A stretch of 64,000 nucleotides of DNA, from contig JAFFSR010000004.1 of assembly GCA_017163975.1 (NCBI GenBank), positions 1,984,001 to 2,048,000 on the forward strand, given 5' to 3'. Position numbers and translations under genes: made by a program. How positions within the stretch are numbered: the first letter of the stretch is position 1; each line of letters begins with the position of its first letter. Below the pieces are notes generated by a model. It was not told the origin of the DNA. It searched no databases and saw only the letters and a list, made by a program, of their open reading frames with translations. Positions 52,641 to 64,000 of the stretch are shown here, piece after piece. This stretch comes from Anastatus disparis. Lineage: Eukaryota > Arthropoda > Insecta > Hymenoptera > Eupelmidae.

Positions 52641-55600
52641 ATATATAATGCAGAGTTATTATGGTAGTACTCATATTTTTATTTATTTTTCTCTCTTTTT
52701 TTCATTTATGAATAGGAGATAGAATAGTAATAGACTTTTATACATGGGTTCTTTGTCTGCTTGTTATGGAAAAAAATGTATTCACATAGTGAGCATTTGG
52801 ATAATTAGAAACAATTAATAGCGAACATAAAAGCTTTTTATTTAAATAAAAAAAATATTCATTCTATGTTTTAATAAATGCATGCTATGGTGCTTTCATA
52901 AATATCAATCTATCTATATATAATATGTATTTTGATAATTATTAGAAATTCATTTATTTTAATTGGTCAATTTATTTAAATGTTTTTGGCAATGATATTT
53001 ATCGTTATTATATAAATTATTAAAATAAATTATTATTATTGTTTAATCAAGTTATGATTAAAATGATTTGCTTTGATGTTTATTAATTTATTATTGATAT
53101 ATGTATGCATCCTTTTTTAAAATTATATACGTATGTTAATAACACAAAATTTTACAAAAATATAAAATAGCAAAATAATAAATAATTAGTTTTGTGATGA
53201 AAAATTTTCCATGTAATACTGTTTGTCTTAAATAGAATTATAAAAAAGATAAAAATCTAACAAAAGAAAATATCGACGAATAAGTACTAAATAAGGAAAT
53301 ACAATGAAACGTATAAAATTTGTATCGATTCTTATATTTTGTAGAATTATAAAACAAAAAGTTAATGGGAGCAAATAAAAGGAAACGTTAGAAAATTCGT
53401 TTGCAATTAAAATTTCAATGATTAGTGGAAAACTCAAGATTTGGTCAGCCTTTAGGGATGAATAAAAGAAGAATTAAATGTTTCTTAATTTTCATAATGC
53501 AAGTAAAAAATTATTAACATCATAAGTTTCCTAGCAGTTAAAAGATAAACGTAATTTTATGCTAATGTAATAAACTATGTTTAAAATTAATTTTAACTAT
53601 GGACATAAATGTCACCAAGAAATGAGCATATATATTCTACATTCACATGTTTTTACAAAAGTTGTATAATATTTTAATTGTTCATGTATCACATATTACT
53701 TATTATTGCTAGCTTTTATGCTTCAAAATATTATAAAAAATTAGAATGCCACATATCTTGACATTTAAAAGTCAAATTCTCATAATTACTGATAAAATTT
53801 TTTATAACTTTCTTATGGCCCATATTAGATAAAAACACCTTGTGAATTAGAATTCAAGAGATCAAGCACATAAAAAAACCTTAGTGAAATCTTAGAAATG
53901 GTCAGCCTATGGTCACCATTATACTGCCTCAGCATTAAAATTCCATATCCGTTATGGTAACGCTTATTCTTTTGAAAAAAAAATTAATTAATTTATTATG
54001 ATATTTCAACTCGTAAAAATAAAAGTTTAATTGAAAGAATAGATGAATTTATTCAAGTGCTAATATAACTGAATTGTTATATCCATCCCAAAAACTAATT
54101 CTTACCACAAACATGGAACTTTTAATTGAATCCATATTTGCTTTACCTAATGAAATATCTTTCTCGATTATACAGAAAATATTTGTCTCTTACTACATAT
54201 AAAACCTTTTTATCTATCCTTTCCCTTTTTAACAGTTTTGCTAATTAAATTTGAATACAAAAATAAAAAACAACAAAGAAAAGTTAACATTCGCGCAATA
54301 ATAATTCTAAAAAAGAAAATACAATAAAAGATGAAAAAAAGCGTGCCATAGCATTAGTTTCATTACCGGTTATTGTTTGACTAGTATCTCCTTTCAACTG
54401 CTTCTATATCCACTATCCAAAATATCCCTTTTCCTTTCTATATATTCTCTCCCCTTTCGTCTACCTCCTTTTTCATACTTGCTGTGTTGCCTGGATGTTG
54501 CCTGATAAGGCTGAACCTTTCTCACAGAATATTACATGTATGTGTGCAGAGAACACTCGATAGTTTCCTCTCTCTTTCTCTCTTTGTATCTTTCTCATTC
54601 TCTTCTACCCGCTTAACATCAAACAGGACAATCCATAATACTGATGCAGCATATTTTATCTCTAGAAAAATTTTACTCTCATACCTTTGTTTTTTCTATT
54701 TACATGGGTACTTTGTCATATTTTAGTTTCTTTTTCTTTATTCATTTTTTACTTTTTTGTTGCTTGTGTATATGATTATGCAGAAATTTATTAGCATAGA
54801 TACGATATTAAACCAATAAACGTAAAACTGCGGGACAAATTTACTATTAAGTTTTGCGCCTTTTTCTTTTTTTTTGGACTTTTTAGTACCGCATTGTAAA
54901 GATCGATATCCTGTTTATTTTAATTTAAAACTATTTGCTGTGTTGTACATTTTCTATTAAAAAAATATTTATAAAATTAAAAGTATTAGAAGGGTAGGAA
55001 AAGTTTAAACGATGTTTATTTTTCGGCTAGTATAAAAAGAATAAAGTTATATTTCTAATATAAAGTAAAATAACTTTAAAAAGTTATTATTTATAGAATG
55101 AGATAAGAATGTTTTTTCCAAAAATATTAAAAATAAAAAGTTATCTCATTATTTCGATATCTAACATACATACTCGTTTCGTTTATTTTAAATTTATTTT
55201 TAAATCTATTTTATAAACTTACATGATTTTGCAAAGTACGTGTATTGATATTTAACAATAATTTGGCAAAAAATAGGATTTCGTTCCAAATAAGAAGAGA
55301 AATCATCACGTTAAATTTATAAAAACTATAGTGAATAATATGTGTTTAAATTAATTTATTATTTTGAAATTATTAAATTATTTCATTTGTTCATAAAGTT
55401 CAAATAAATATCTATAAATGTAGAATTAAATTTTTTTTTACTTAAAAACAAAATAGAAATATTAGCCAACTTTGTCTACAGTTTGCTCGTATAATTTAGT
55501 TTAAGAAAAAAAGTAATTTTGGTTTAATCTTTTTTTTTTAAACAAAAATCTCATTTGGAAACTTCATTGTAATTGCTTTAAATTTTAATAGACCATAGTG

Positions 55601-56358
55601 TTCTCAACATGCCATTATAAGCGAAATTTGAATTCTTTTGAAAACAAAACTTTATTTTTTTCAAGTCTAAACCAAGCAAAATCGCAAAAATAAAATACTG
55701 AACTGTTAAAATAAAAATAATTTATACTGCATTCTTTTGTTGTTGTTAGTGTAAACATTTTTAAATTCTTTTACTATAATAAGTTTTTTTGGTTATCTAA
55801 ATATCTTCCATTGAATGCTATATATGGAAAAACATACATTAAGCATTAATTTTATTTGTCTTAATATTGCTTGTTATGAAACTTGAAAATATTAAAAATT
55901 TTATGTAAATTCAACATTTAGTGAAATAGAGCTAATTTCGTTGATTTTCTTATTCTAATGATGAACGATATCTGATTTTTATTTCTGCGTCGCCAAATAA
56001 AAAGTACAATAATAAAAATTAGATTTAGAAAAATGTTTAAAAACTAAAGATTTTCACGATATTTGTTGATATAATCATTAATATTTTTTAGTTTTACATT
56101 ATATAGACTTGCTGAACTGAATAGTTAACGTTTTGCAAACTGCAACGTTCACGAAATGTCAGAAATTTCCATACGTAATAATATAACATTTGAATTATTG
56201 AACTACAATGTTCATGAAACGTCGACAATCAATTACAACCCCTTAAGATATAATATTATATAATAATTTAAAGATTAAAATAAAGAGAACACAAAGGTCT
56301 GTAATATATTTTATCCTATAAAAAATAATCACATCACTTATTATAACTAAAGCCAATA
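52641..56358. other. AT-rich non-coding stretch with one island
   Basis: No gene is visible. A moderate-GC, pyrimidine-rich island lies at about 54330-54720. The remainder is A/T-rich with no family member that I could recognise. Confidence 0.5.
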
Positions 56359-56371
56359 AATACGTTAGTTT

Positions 56372-56576
56372 TTCGTTATTTGTTACTTTGTTTAACGTCG
56401 CTGTATTTATGCGATCATTGCGATACTAATTAGCGACAGAGGTCGTCAGTATGTTTGTAAACAAAGCACATGTAACGTACAGTGGTACTTGTATAAATCA
56501 GCCGAGAGCGGGATTCGAACTCGGAATCTCCAGATTATGAATCCATCGCTCTACCAACTGAGCCATTGACGACCTC
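56372..56576 (-). mobile_element. tRNA-derived SINE, copy E, with target-site duplication
   Basis: On the minus strand it begins GAGGTCGTCAATGGCTCAG. The A box is TGGCTCAGTTGGTAGAGC, the anticodon-loop-like part TTCATAATC, and the B box GAGTTCGAATCCCGC. The body runs through ACAAGTACCACTGTACG, ACATGTGCTTTG and CTGACGACCTCTGTCGCTAA, and ends AAATACAGCGACGTTAAACAAA. The flanks AATACGTTAGTTT (56359-56371) and AATACATTAGTTT (56577-56589) match at 12 of 13 bases, a target duplication of LINE-type retroposition. It is the best-defined copy in the window. Confidence 0.93.
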
Positions 56577-56668
56577 AATACATTAGTTTCCAATACGAAC
56601 CATAAATATTATTCAACTAAATTTTTAAGTAAATCCATTTATTAGTCGACGAAGATTTTGAATTTTTA
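56577..56668 (+). mobile_element. Fold-back family copy, host of SINE copy E
   Basis: It reads AATACATTAG, then CCATAAATATTATTCAAC, then TAAATTTTTAAGTAAATCC, then TTATTAGTCGACGAAG, in the order of the copies at 32700-32902 and 38753-38843. The SINE sits in its first bases, and the target duplication copies the family word ATACATTAG. The SINE is therefore younger than this copy. Confidence 0.7.
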
Positions 56669-57930
56669 ACAATAAAAAACCAAAAATTTTGTGTAATTAT
56701 TAATAGATTTGTTTAAAAATTAAATTCAATAATAATGTTTATGATACGAATTAATTACTGTTCCAATTGCGATTATTATTAGAATTACTTGACCATATTC
56801 GATGTTGAAATATTACCGACTTCTACAGTTTGTAAGAAATAAATAATAATTAAACATTTTTCAAAGCTTTTAAAAAAGAAGATATAGCTTCTAATGTAAT
56901 AATTACTTTTTACGGCATACCACTGAAATAATGTCCACATTCGTTAATCCAATGTTTATTTACATTTACATATGTCTCTTATTATTTTTTTCCTTGCTAC
57001 ACCAAACAAAAAAAGAAAATTCTATGTTTGCTTCTCTTAACGCTTTCAGGATTGCCCGCATTAAATGTTTTTCCATTTGCTCGCAAATGCACAAAAAAAT
57101 TTTCGTGAGATGTAAAAGGTGGTGAGAAAAATTCACAGCTTGAACATCGTTTATATACAGACACAGCAAGTAAAAAATAAGAGAAAAAATCGATGCCTTA
57201 CTGTGAAAATCTTGATCTGATACAACTACAAACACAATACATGCATGCGCACATATAAGTATGCACATTGGCACATTTCTATAAATATAGACAACACACG
57301 CGTATACACATACACTCCGACTGACAAGCACGCGCGCACGCATATATACACGCATACATGTATACATAAATACAACGGCACAAGTGTGTGATAAAAAGAA
57401 ACTGAAATAAGGTGCAGCTGAATTTTGTCCTTTTTTTTATTAAGTAGTTGAGGCTTTTCTTTCGAAAATTTTCAACTGTGAAACGCGATAAAGCTTATCT
57501 TTGGAGTAGCTTCCACATATTGCTTTTTTCCGACTTTTATTTTTTTTTCTTTCTTCTTTTTTTTATTTACGGAGTTGAAGTTTGCAATTTTTTCTTTTTG
57601 TGTTTCTTGCGAAGCACCGTCTACTGTGAGAGATTGCTTTAAAAAATTGTTGAATTTTCAAGGCTATTAGGTATGTATTAAAGATTATGTATAACGAACA
57701 GATAAATTTTTAAACTTTCATTTCAGTGAATTGTTTGATTTTGAAAATGTTTATAATGATAATAATTATTCTTAGATTTAATAACTTTTACATTGAATTA
57801 AATTTATTTATTTAGGATTAAATTTAAAAAAATATTTTTCAACTTATTTAAACAAATTATATTTATTTAAATAATCTTTAAAACTAATTAACAAATTAAT
57901 TTAACTATTAGTTAACTTTTTTATTTTTTC
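56669..57930. other. Non-coding stretch with a moderate-GC island
   Basis: The island at about 57130-57640 contains an alternating purine-pyrimidine stretch (57235-57370) with many CGCGCA/ACACGC words, a potential Z-DNA-forming tract. Open frames here are composition-driven. Confidence 0.45.
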
Positions 57931-58132
57931 AAATTTTATTTAACGTGGCTGTATCGATATTATTGAGATGCTAATAAGCGATGGAGGTCGTCAATGTGTT
58001 TGTAAAGAAAGTACATGTGACGTACAGTGGTACTTGTATAAAGCGTTCGAATCCCGACCGATGCCGGGATTCGAACTCGAGATCACGAGATTTTGAATCT
58101 ATCACTCTACCGAGTGAGCCACTGACGACTTC
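57931..58132 (-). mobile_element. tRNA-derived SINE, copy F, with rearranged B box
   Basis: On the minus strand it starts GAAGTCGTCAGTGGCTCAC, with a good A box (TGGCTCACTCGGTAGAGTG) and a B box (GAGTTCGAATCCCGG). Right after the B box an inverted copy of it follows: the plus strand has GTTCGAATCCCG at 58045-58056 and CGGGATTCGAAC at 58065-58076. The usual body (TACAAGTACCACTGTACG, ACATGTACTTTC) then resumes, ending CAGCCACGTTAAATAAAA. The inverted B box is absent from the other five copies. Confidence 0.88.
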
Positions 58133-59148
58133 TCTCTTTTATATTTTAATTACAATTATCTTATCCAGTAAAACATTACGTTGACTATAATTAACTTTCA
58201 TAAAATTGTACATTTAAAATAACTTTGAATAAAACTCAAAATAATAATCAAAACAATTATTTTTAATTATTATAAAAATTAAAATATTATGTTATCATTA
58301 TGTAAAATACGAATTACGTTTATTTACAAAAAAAAATTTGAGTTCTTGGCAAATTTTTAATTTTGAAGAAAAAATCAATCTCTTCACAGCTTTTCTCTAT
58401 CCGATACAAAAGAAAACAGAAAAAAGTGTCGGTAAAGCTATTTATGAGATTCTCAAATAAAAGACGAAGCGACATCGATTGACCACGAAAAAAAAGGAAA
58501 AAATAAAGCGAGAAGTGAATGAAATGAAAATACAACCCGAAAGATAAGCAGACGGATAAACAGATTCCGAGATATTACATCATAAGCGTATAAGAAAGAG
58601 ATAGAAATGAAAGATGGAAAAGATTTTAACCAATATTCTCAACATGTGAAATGTATGTTGGTATTACTAGTATAAGAAACCGTCAATATCGATAAAAATC
58701 ATCCCTTTATGTTTATATATAAAACACTTATGCGACCTAAGACATTAATCGTTTGTTTGGGTGAAAGAGAAAAAAAAAGTAAAAAAAGAGGAAGATTGAA
58801 CGAAAAGGTATTAGGGATCACTTTTTTTCTCTTAGAATATATGAAAAGAAAGGAAAATCATTCAAATTTTAAAAATTTATATTGTGGATTTTGTAATAAT
58901 CCTTGGATATGTTTGGCATGATAAAAGGATATTTCATTGACATACTATGATTAATGTTAATAAATATGATAATAATAAACATTAAATTTTATTATTATTA
59001 TTTAATCACATTTTTTGCCAAAGTAAATAAATTCGACAGTCGAACATTTTTTTATTAACAACATATATTTAAAATTAAAATCAAAATGTTCATTAATTTT
59101 ATTTTTATTTTGGGCAATATTGTGTACGAGCATTAAACTTTTATTTAG
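58133..59148. other. AT-rich non-coding stretch
   Basis: No supported gene. The open frames at 58320-58535 (minus) and 58709-58921 (plus) are Lys- or Phe-rich from purine-rich sequence. A plausible splice donor AAG|GTATTA occurs at about 58806-58815, but its phase does not join the exon-like frame that follows. Confidence 0.4.
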
Positions 59149-59342
59149 AAATTGGATTATGTTCAGCCGCAAACTTTTCACATGGAGATTTTCTAGAAAA
59201 AATGGGATGTTGGAAAAATGCGGATTGGACAGATATTGCGTTTTTCCAATATACCACTATTTTCACGATCTTTGTCATTATTGTAATGTATTGTATAAAT
59301 TTATTTTTTGAAGTACATACGTTGGCTTACTTTTTTTTTTAA
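59149..59342 (+). CDS. Possible exon of a membrane protein (orphan, uncertain)
   Basis: A good acceptor (ACTTTTATTTAG) ends at 59148. The frame from 59151 stays open for 63 codons to a TAA at 59340-59342. The translation is not low-complexity: it runs IGLCSAANFSHGDFLEKMG, then CWKNADWTDIAFFQYTT, then a hydrophobic helix IFTIFVIIVMYCINLFF. Possible donors are at 59283 (GTAATG) and 59313 (GTACAT). A soluble Cys-containing loop followed by one helix suggests a fragment of a multi-pass membrane protein, loosely like MARVEL-type proteins; I cannot name it. No partner exon was found nearby, so it may be a lone exon of a long-intron gene, a decayed gene or chance. Confidence 0.3.
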
Positions 59343-60310
59343 ATTTAATAAACCTGATGATTAAAATTTAATCATTATAGCGCTTTTTTAATATCGTATG
59401 AGAAAAATTTTTTCAAAAAAAGTAAAGCTCAATTAGATATTAACTTGTTTCAAGTTTATTTATTCACTGATAATATTTAACAATACTAAATTTAACAGAT
59501 TTACAACAAACAAGTAAATATTCAAGCATAATTTAAAAAATTAAAAGTGTTATTTGTTATGATATATAGACACAATTTTTACTGAAATTATCATAAAATT
59601 ATGCATAAATTTATAAAAAATCCAAAATTTTATAATTTTAAAAATATTTAGTATATTATAATGTGCAAATTGTACTTTTTTGAGTTTATATTCAATTATA
59701 ATAACATTATTGTAAGATTACGTTACTATTTGCTTATGTTTTTATTATCGACTTTTTCATCCGTTGATGGTTTTACAACCGAAATACAAAGAACAAAAAG
59801 TTGGCTCATCGTTTGAAAAAGATTTTAAATGGTATTATCAGATTATGAAGTAATTAAATCATGTAATTATCAAAAGTTTAATATGTTGAATTTCAGTCAA
59901 ATTTTTTTCTCTTGTATTAATTAATTTGACAGTATTCTGAATATTTATCAAATTTTTTTTCACTTTATTAATTAAACCAAAAAAAATTCAAAAGAGCTTT
60001 TTAATAAACAAGTATTAATTTAATACCTTTTAAAATGAAATTCAATTTCTCAAATTCAATTAAGTTCGAATTCGATAAATTTTATTTTCAAACTTTGAAG
60101 CTCTAATTTTCACGCCTCATATTCTCCGCTTACCGGGTATACACGTATATTACTCGTGACATGTCCGCGAGTTCTGTATAAATTAGCTTGGAAAATCGAG
60201 TACTGCAAGCGAGCCAAAAGTGTAAAAGAGAAAGAGAGAGAGAAAAACAAAAAGAAAAAAGAGAAAGAATGAGTTAAAATTGATCGTCCTTTTTCTGTAA
60301 TTATTTTCTA
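59343..60310. other. AT-rich non-coding stretch leading into an island
   Basis: No gene is visible. A moderate-GC island starts near 60100 and includes a GA-rich run (60225-60275). Confidence 0.5.
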
Positions 60311-60324
60311 CAGCAGGGGGAGCA
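60311..60324 (+). promoter_or_regulatory. CTCF-like motif ACAGCAGGGGGAGC (12/14)
   Basis: It differs from the CTCF core CCASYAGRKGGCRS at the first base and at the C of GGC. It lies in a moderate-GC island about 30 kb from the full match at 30212, in the same orientation. Weaker than that site. Confidence 0.3.
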
Positions 60325-63300
60325 TTAAATGCCTTTTGCGCTTAGCTTTTGCAACCGACTTGTCGACAGTTTATATGTTTGGCACACAACTCGGTAAGCT
60401 TTTCTCATTTCCTTTTTACAACATCTGGGGCTATTACTATTTGCTTTTTTTTCAATGTTTACTTATAGTTTTTTTTTATAACTTTGTTGAGCTAAACGTT
60501 TATACAAATTTAAACGGTAGTACTTATAAAGTAGCGTAATAAATAGTCATTTTTTACTTTGGAAACTTTACTTTAAGAAATATTCTATAATTTAAAATAT
60601 AAGTTAGTATAATAAAGTTTGTAATATAAAAAAATTCAGTATTAGTAGTTACAGTTTTGTATAGTCAGACGAAGGGTTTATAGCTTCTACTATGAGAAAA
60701 AGTATATATTATAAAATTTGTTAGTTTTGAATAATGAATTAATTATAATTCTTAAAAAATAATATAATTATTACTCTATTATTTATTTAATTTATAATCA
60801 ATTTATATTTTTTTGTCACTATAATATAACAGAGAGTTTTTATCTATCTTACGATCAATTTAAAAACAAACTAATTTCATTCCATTTAAACAAACAGTAA
60901 TAATACCTCCCAATTATTACTTTCCATTAACCAAAAGAACAGAACAATTCAACGATACATTTTTTTTCGTTTCTTTGACATCCCAATTAGCTCGCATTAC
61001 TTTCGCCATCTATGCTAATCGCGCCTTTTTTGTGTCAAAGTAAAAAAATAAAACAAGAGATATCTATTCTCTTTTTAAATTACGCTTGTCTCTCGTGCCT
61101 ATTCTAAAACCAGGCTTATATACACGGCTCTAGCGAAAGATAATTGTTATTGCTGTTAATTGTACATTTTAGATGGTAACATCAAAAAGCCTTTTACCTA
61201 TGTCACGTAGCATCGTTGTTAATTGCGTTTCTGGGAAATTTTGAATAAAAGAGCTCAGAAAGTAATTTATGCAACATTTGCTTGACGTTATGCAAAGTTC
61301 TTTATTTTTTTCTTAAAAGTTGTATCTAAAATATTATTTATTTTTTCTTTATAAAGCATAAAAAAATATGGAGCAAGATATTTATAACCTTATTGAATCG
61401 AGAATTCAATTCTCAACCAGTTAATCAGATAACAATCCAGCCAATAAATATTTAATATGATTAAAATTCTCTGTAAAAGAAATAATAATTTTAATTTACA
61501 TTTAAACCACTAAAATATCATCCAATAATTATTTGGCTATTTATGAAATTAAATATGATGTCAAATAGATTTTCTAAAAAGTTATTAAGGATTTGGTCCT
61601 TTCACGTATTCTCCTGCATAATAATTCATTTTTTGATTATCTATTACATTTATGTGTATATATGTACATTTGGAACATATTAAATTATGCGATGCAACCA
61701 AGCATATCTAGTGCCTAGAAGTACAATTGTTGCATAAAATATGTTTCTTTTTTAATTATCTGCTCTCTCAATCATATACAGTGTTAGTAATTGTAAAATG
61801 TATAATAAGATATGAAAAAGCCTAGAAAATTTTGCCTTATATTATTTATATTTCTTATAATAAAAGAATAAAAAATTTACCTTCGAAAGATTACGTCAAG
61901 TCATTCTGGATTTGGAATGACTAAAATTCAATCGACATTGAACTCTTCTTTTTACAAATTAATAACAACAAATGAAAAGATTCATAAAAATTCAACAATA
62001 ATCTTACTTTTGTCCCTAATTTTTGCCTAAAAATTAAAAAAATACATCAAGTATAATGCACTTGAATCTTAAACTTGATTTCCTAAAGTGACTTTCCAAC
62101 GAAACATAAAAGTAAACTTACGCTTTCGTGAAAACGCGCCGTCTTATCATTTACGTTGGCTGCATATGTCTTATACGGTATAATCCTCTGTTTGTGCTTC
62201 GATAAACTTCTCTCTTCAACTGTGACAGATATACAGTGAGGCAAAGTTAAAGGAAACAAAAATAGAACGAGAGCAAGAAGAATAAGAAGAAGTAGAAGCT
62301 TTAAGAGAGAAGAAAGGCTTATCGAATGGCAGTTTAAGGTTGTAAGTTGGTACAAGAAGCTCGTAAACTCATTAGACTACGCTAGATCTCGCGATTGTTG
62401 CTTCTTTGTTTGTTCACGTCATTGTTTAGCTCAAGGGTGTAAAGTATATAAGATGCTAGAAGAGAGAAGTACGGAAGTCAAAAGTCATTTTGTAAAGGCT
62501 TTGTTACGCATTTATTTTTCCTTTTTTTTTCTTACTCCTTACTCTCTCTTTCTTTAAAAGTTTTAAACTTAAGTTTTTAAAGATAAGTTTTGTATAAATT
62601 ACGCTGTTGAGAATTTCCGAGAGGGAGGGAGAAACTTTAGTTTACGTGTTTGAAAAAATAACTTCCTTTACATTGAATTCAATACTCATTGAAAGTTTGC
62701 TGCTGAAACAAATAATTTTCAAGAAAAAATTTTTGTTTCTCAGATGTACTGTGTAAAATTATAATTTTAATGATTAAAATTGATTTTTGATCGATATTTT
62801 GATCAATTTTGTATACCATTTAATTTTTAAAATTTGATTAAAAGTTGCAAAGTACAGTTAAAAATAAAATTTTATTATATTCAAACCTTCAACCTACATT
62901 TAAAAAGTCATAAAGAGTACAAAATAACTATACAAAATATAATTCTAAAACTTTTAATTAACTATTCAATTTTACAAACAATAAAATAAATTAAAAATTC
63001 AAAAACAAAAATACAAAGCTCTCATATCATGATACCATAATTCATTAATTAGTTATTTTATCAATCGACGTATTAAATCTTGCGATGTATTAAATTCTTC
63101 CTTCTTGATTAATTAATCAAGCAAAGAAGGCAAGCTAGCAAATATGTTCTGAAAATAGAAACTTATTTAGCATTGCCAGGAATAATTTACAAGCGGCAAG
63201 TGGTAAGATTTTCATTAATTTTAATAGCTTTAATCGAATCTAGCAAAGACCATTAATAAATGCCTTTGGAAAACTAGAGCTTGATTAGTCTTCTCCTACA

Positions 63301-64000
63301 CAATTTACCCCGTAACGCTATGCTCTGGCTTTATTGTGAAATTCTAGCATTTATACTTATAATACATTTAAACGCGTATGTTGTAAGTGTTGAAATTCAC
63401 AGTTCCATAAACGCGAATTTTCTGCTTTCTCTCTTTCGCTTACGCTCATTCGAAATTTATACGCATTTTACTTTATCTCGCTTTCTTGTTTCATTACAAG
63501 CATTGCTATTCCGGAAAATTCACTCAAGTGTTTGACTATATAATTTCCTTGTTAATTAGTTTACGTTTTCTAATCTGATTTATTGAACTGATTGTGATTA
63601 CTGTTATGTAAAATTTTCTATACTCAGTTTGGTAAGAACCATTTTACTGATCTTGGAAAAAAGAATTGAAGCAAAGAAATCTTATTTTTAGCTATTTGTT
63701 TCGCAAAAGGAATTGTATTTAGTTTGTAAACATAAAATATTAAGCTAACTGTATTAATTATACGCACGTATACACACAATTTTAAAAACATTATTTTTCC
63801 AACTTAAGAACATTGAAAATATAAAATTTCATTAAGAATCTACATTTTTATATTTATCATCGCTACAATATTTTACCTTTAAAAAAAATAAAAGTTAAAA
63901 TAATCATATTTATAACGGATTATTGAATACCCTTAACATTTTGACTAAAAAAAAATAAAATAATAAAATACAAGTATCAGCACTTTTTCTTACTCCAAAC
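60325..64000. other. Non-coding stretch with several islands
   Basis: No supported gene. Moderate-GC islands lie at about 60325-60430, 60950-61260, 62060-62480 and 63240-63540. The minus-strand open frame 62083-62355 and the plus-strand frame 63281-63535 fall in these islands but have no recognisable domain or splice context. The rest is A/T-rich. Confidence 0.45.

Noticed and set aside
55792..55812. microRNA miR-9-like sequence (GGTTATCTA)
   Set aside because: Only the first part resembles the family and no pairing arm forms a hairpin.
56966..57367. Minus-strand open frame of 133 residues, the longest in the window
   Set aside because: Its first part translates the CACA/CGCG alternating tract (repeated Cys-Val-Arg-Ala words) and the rest is unremarkable; no domain.

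Overview
The window is AT-rich eukaryotic nuclear DNA. By eye well over two thirds of the bases are A or T, with long A and T runs. It is sparse in genes, carries GT-AG introns, and contains a tRNA-derived SINE family, TA-flanked short DNA transposons and a dead mariner. The one clear gene is an insect-type chymotrypsin-fold serine protease. Together these point to an arthropod, most likely an insect; an AT-rich hymenopteran such as a parasitoid wasp fits, but that is inference. There are no operons, rRNA, functional tRNA or CRISPR arrays.

The protease gene lies at 42996-45640 on the plus strand. It has seven coding exons joining into a 264-residue secreted zymogen with an intact His-Asp-Ser triad and three disulfide pairs. 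A TATA box with a correctly spaced initiator sits just upstream, preceded by a cluster of GATA motifs and a 47-bp duplication. An AATAAA signal lies about 110 bases after the stop. Intron 5 carries a 280-bp hairpin MITE.

The rest is non-coding. 1-26 kb: AT-rich DNA with moderate-GC islands, the largest at 5.64-6.66 kb, three SINE copies and several perfect palindromes. 26.2-26.9 kb: a decayed mariner transposase. 27-42 kb: a CTCF-like site at 30.2 kb, a fold-back repeat at 32.7 kb with a related copy at 38.8 kb, a piggyBac-like MITE at 39.7 kb, members of a MITE family with CCCTGG ends, and a SINE. 46-64 kb: a Tc1-like terminus, another CCCTGG MITE, two SINEs (one inserted inside a fold-back family copy, with a clear 13-bp target duplication), a possible membrane-protein exon at 59.15 kb and more islands.

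The spread of islands in AT-rich DNA, with CTCF-like sites at 30.2 and 60.3 kb, looks like intergenic or giant-intron regulatory DNA. No novel protein-coding system was found. The most unusual material is the set of short repeat families and how they are nested.
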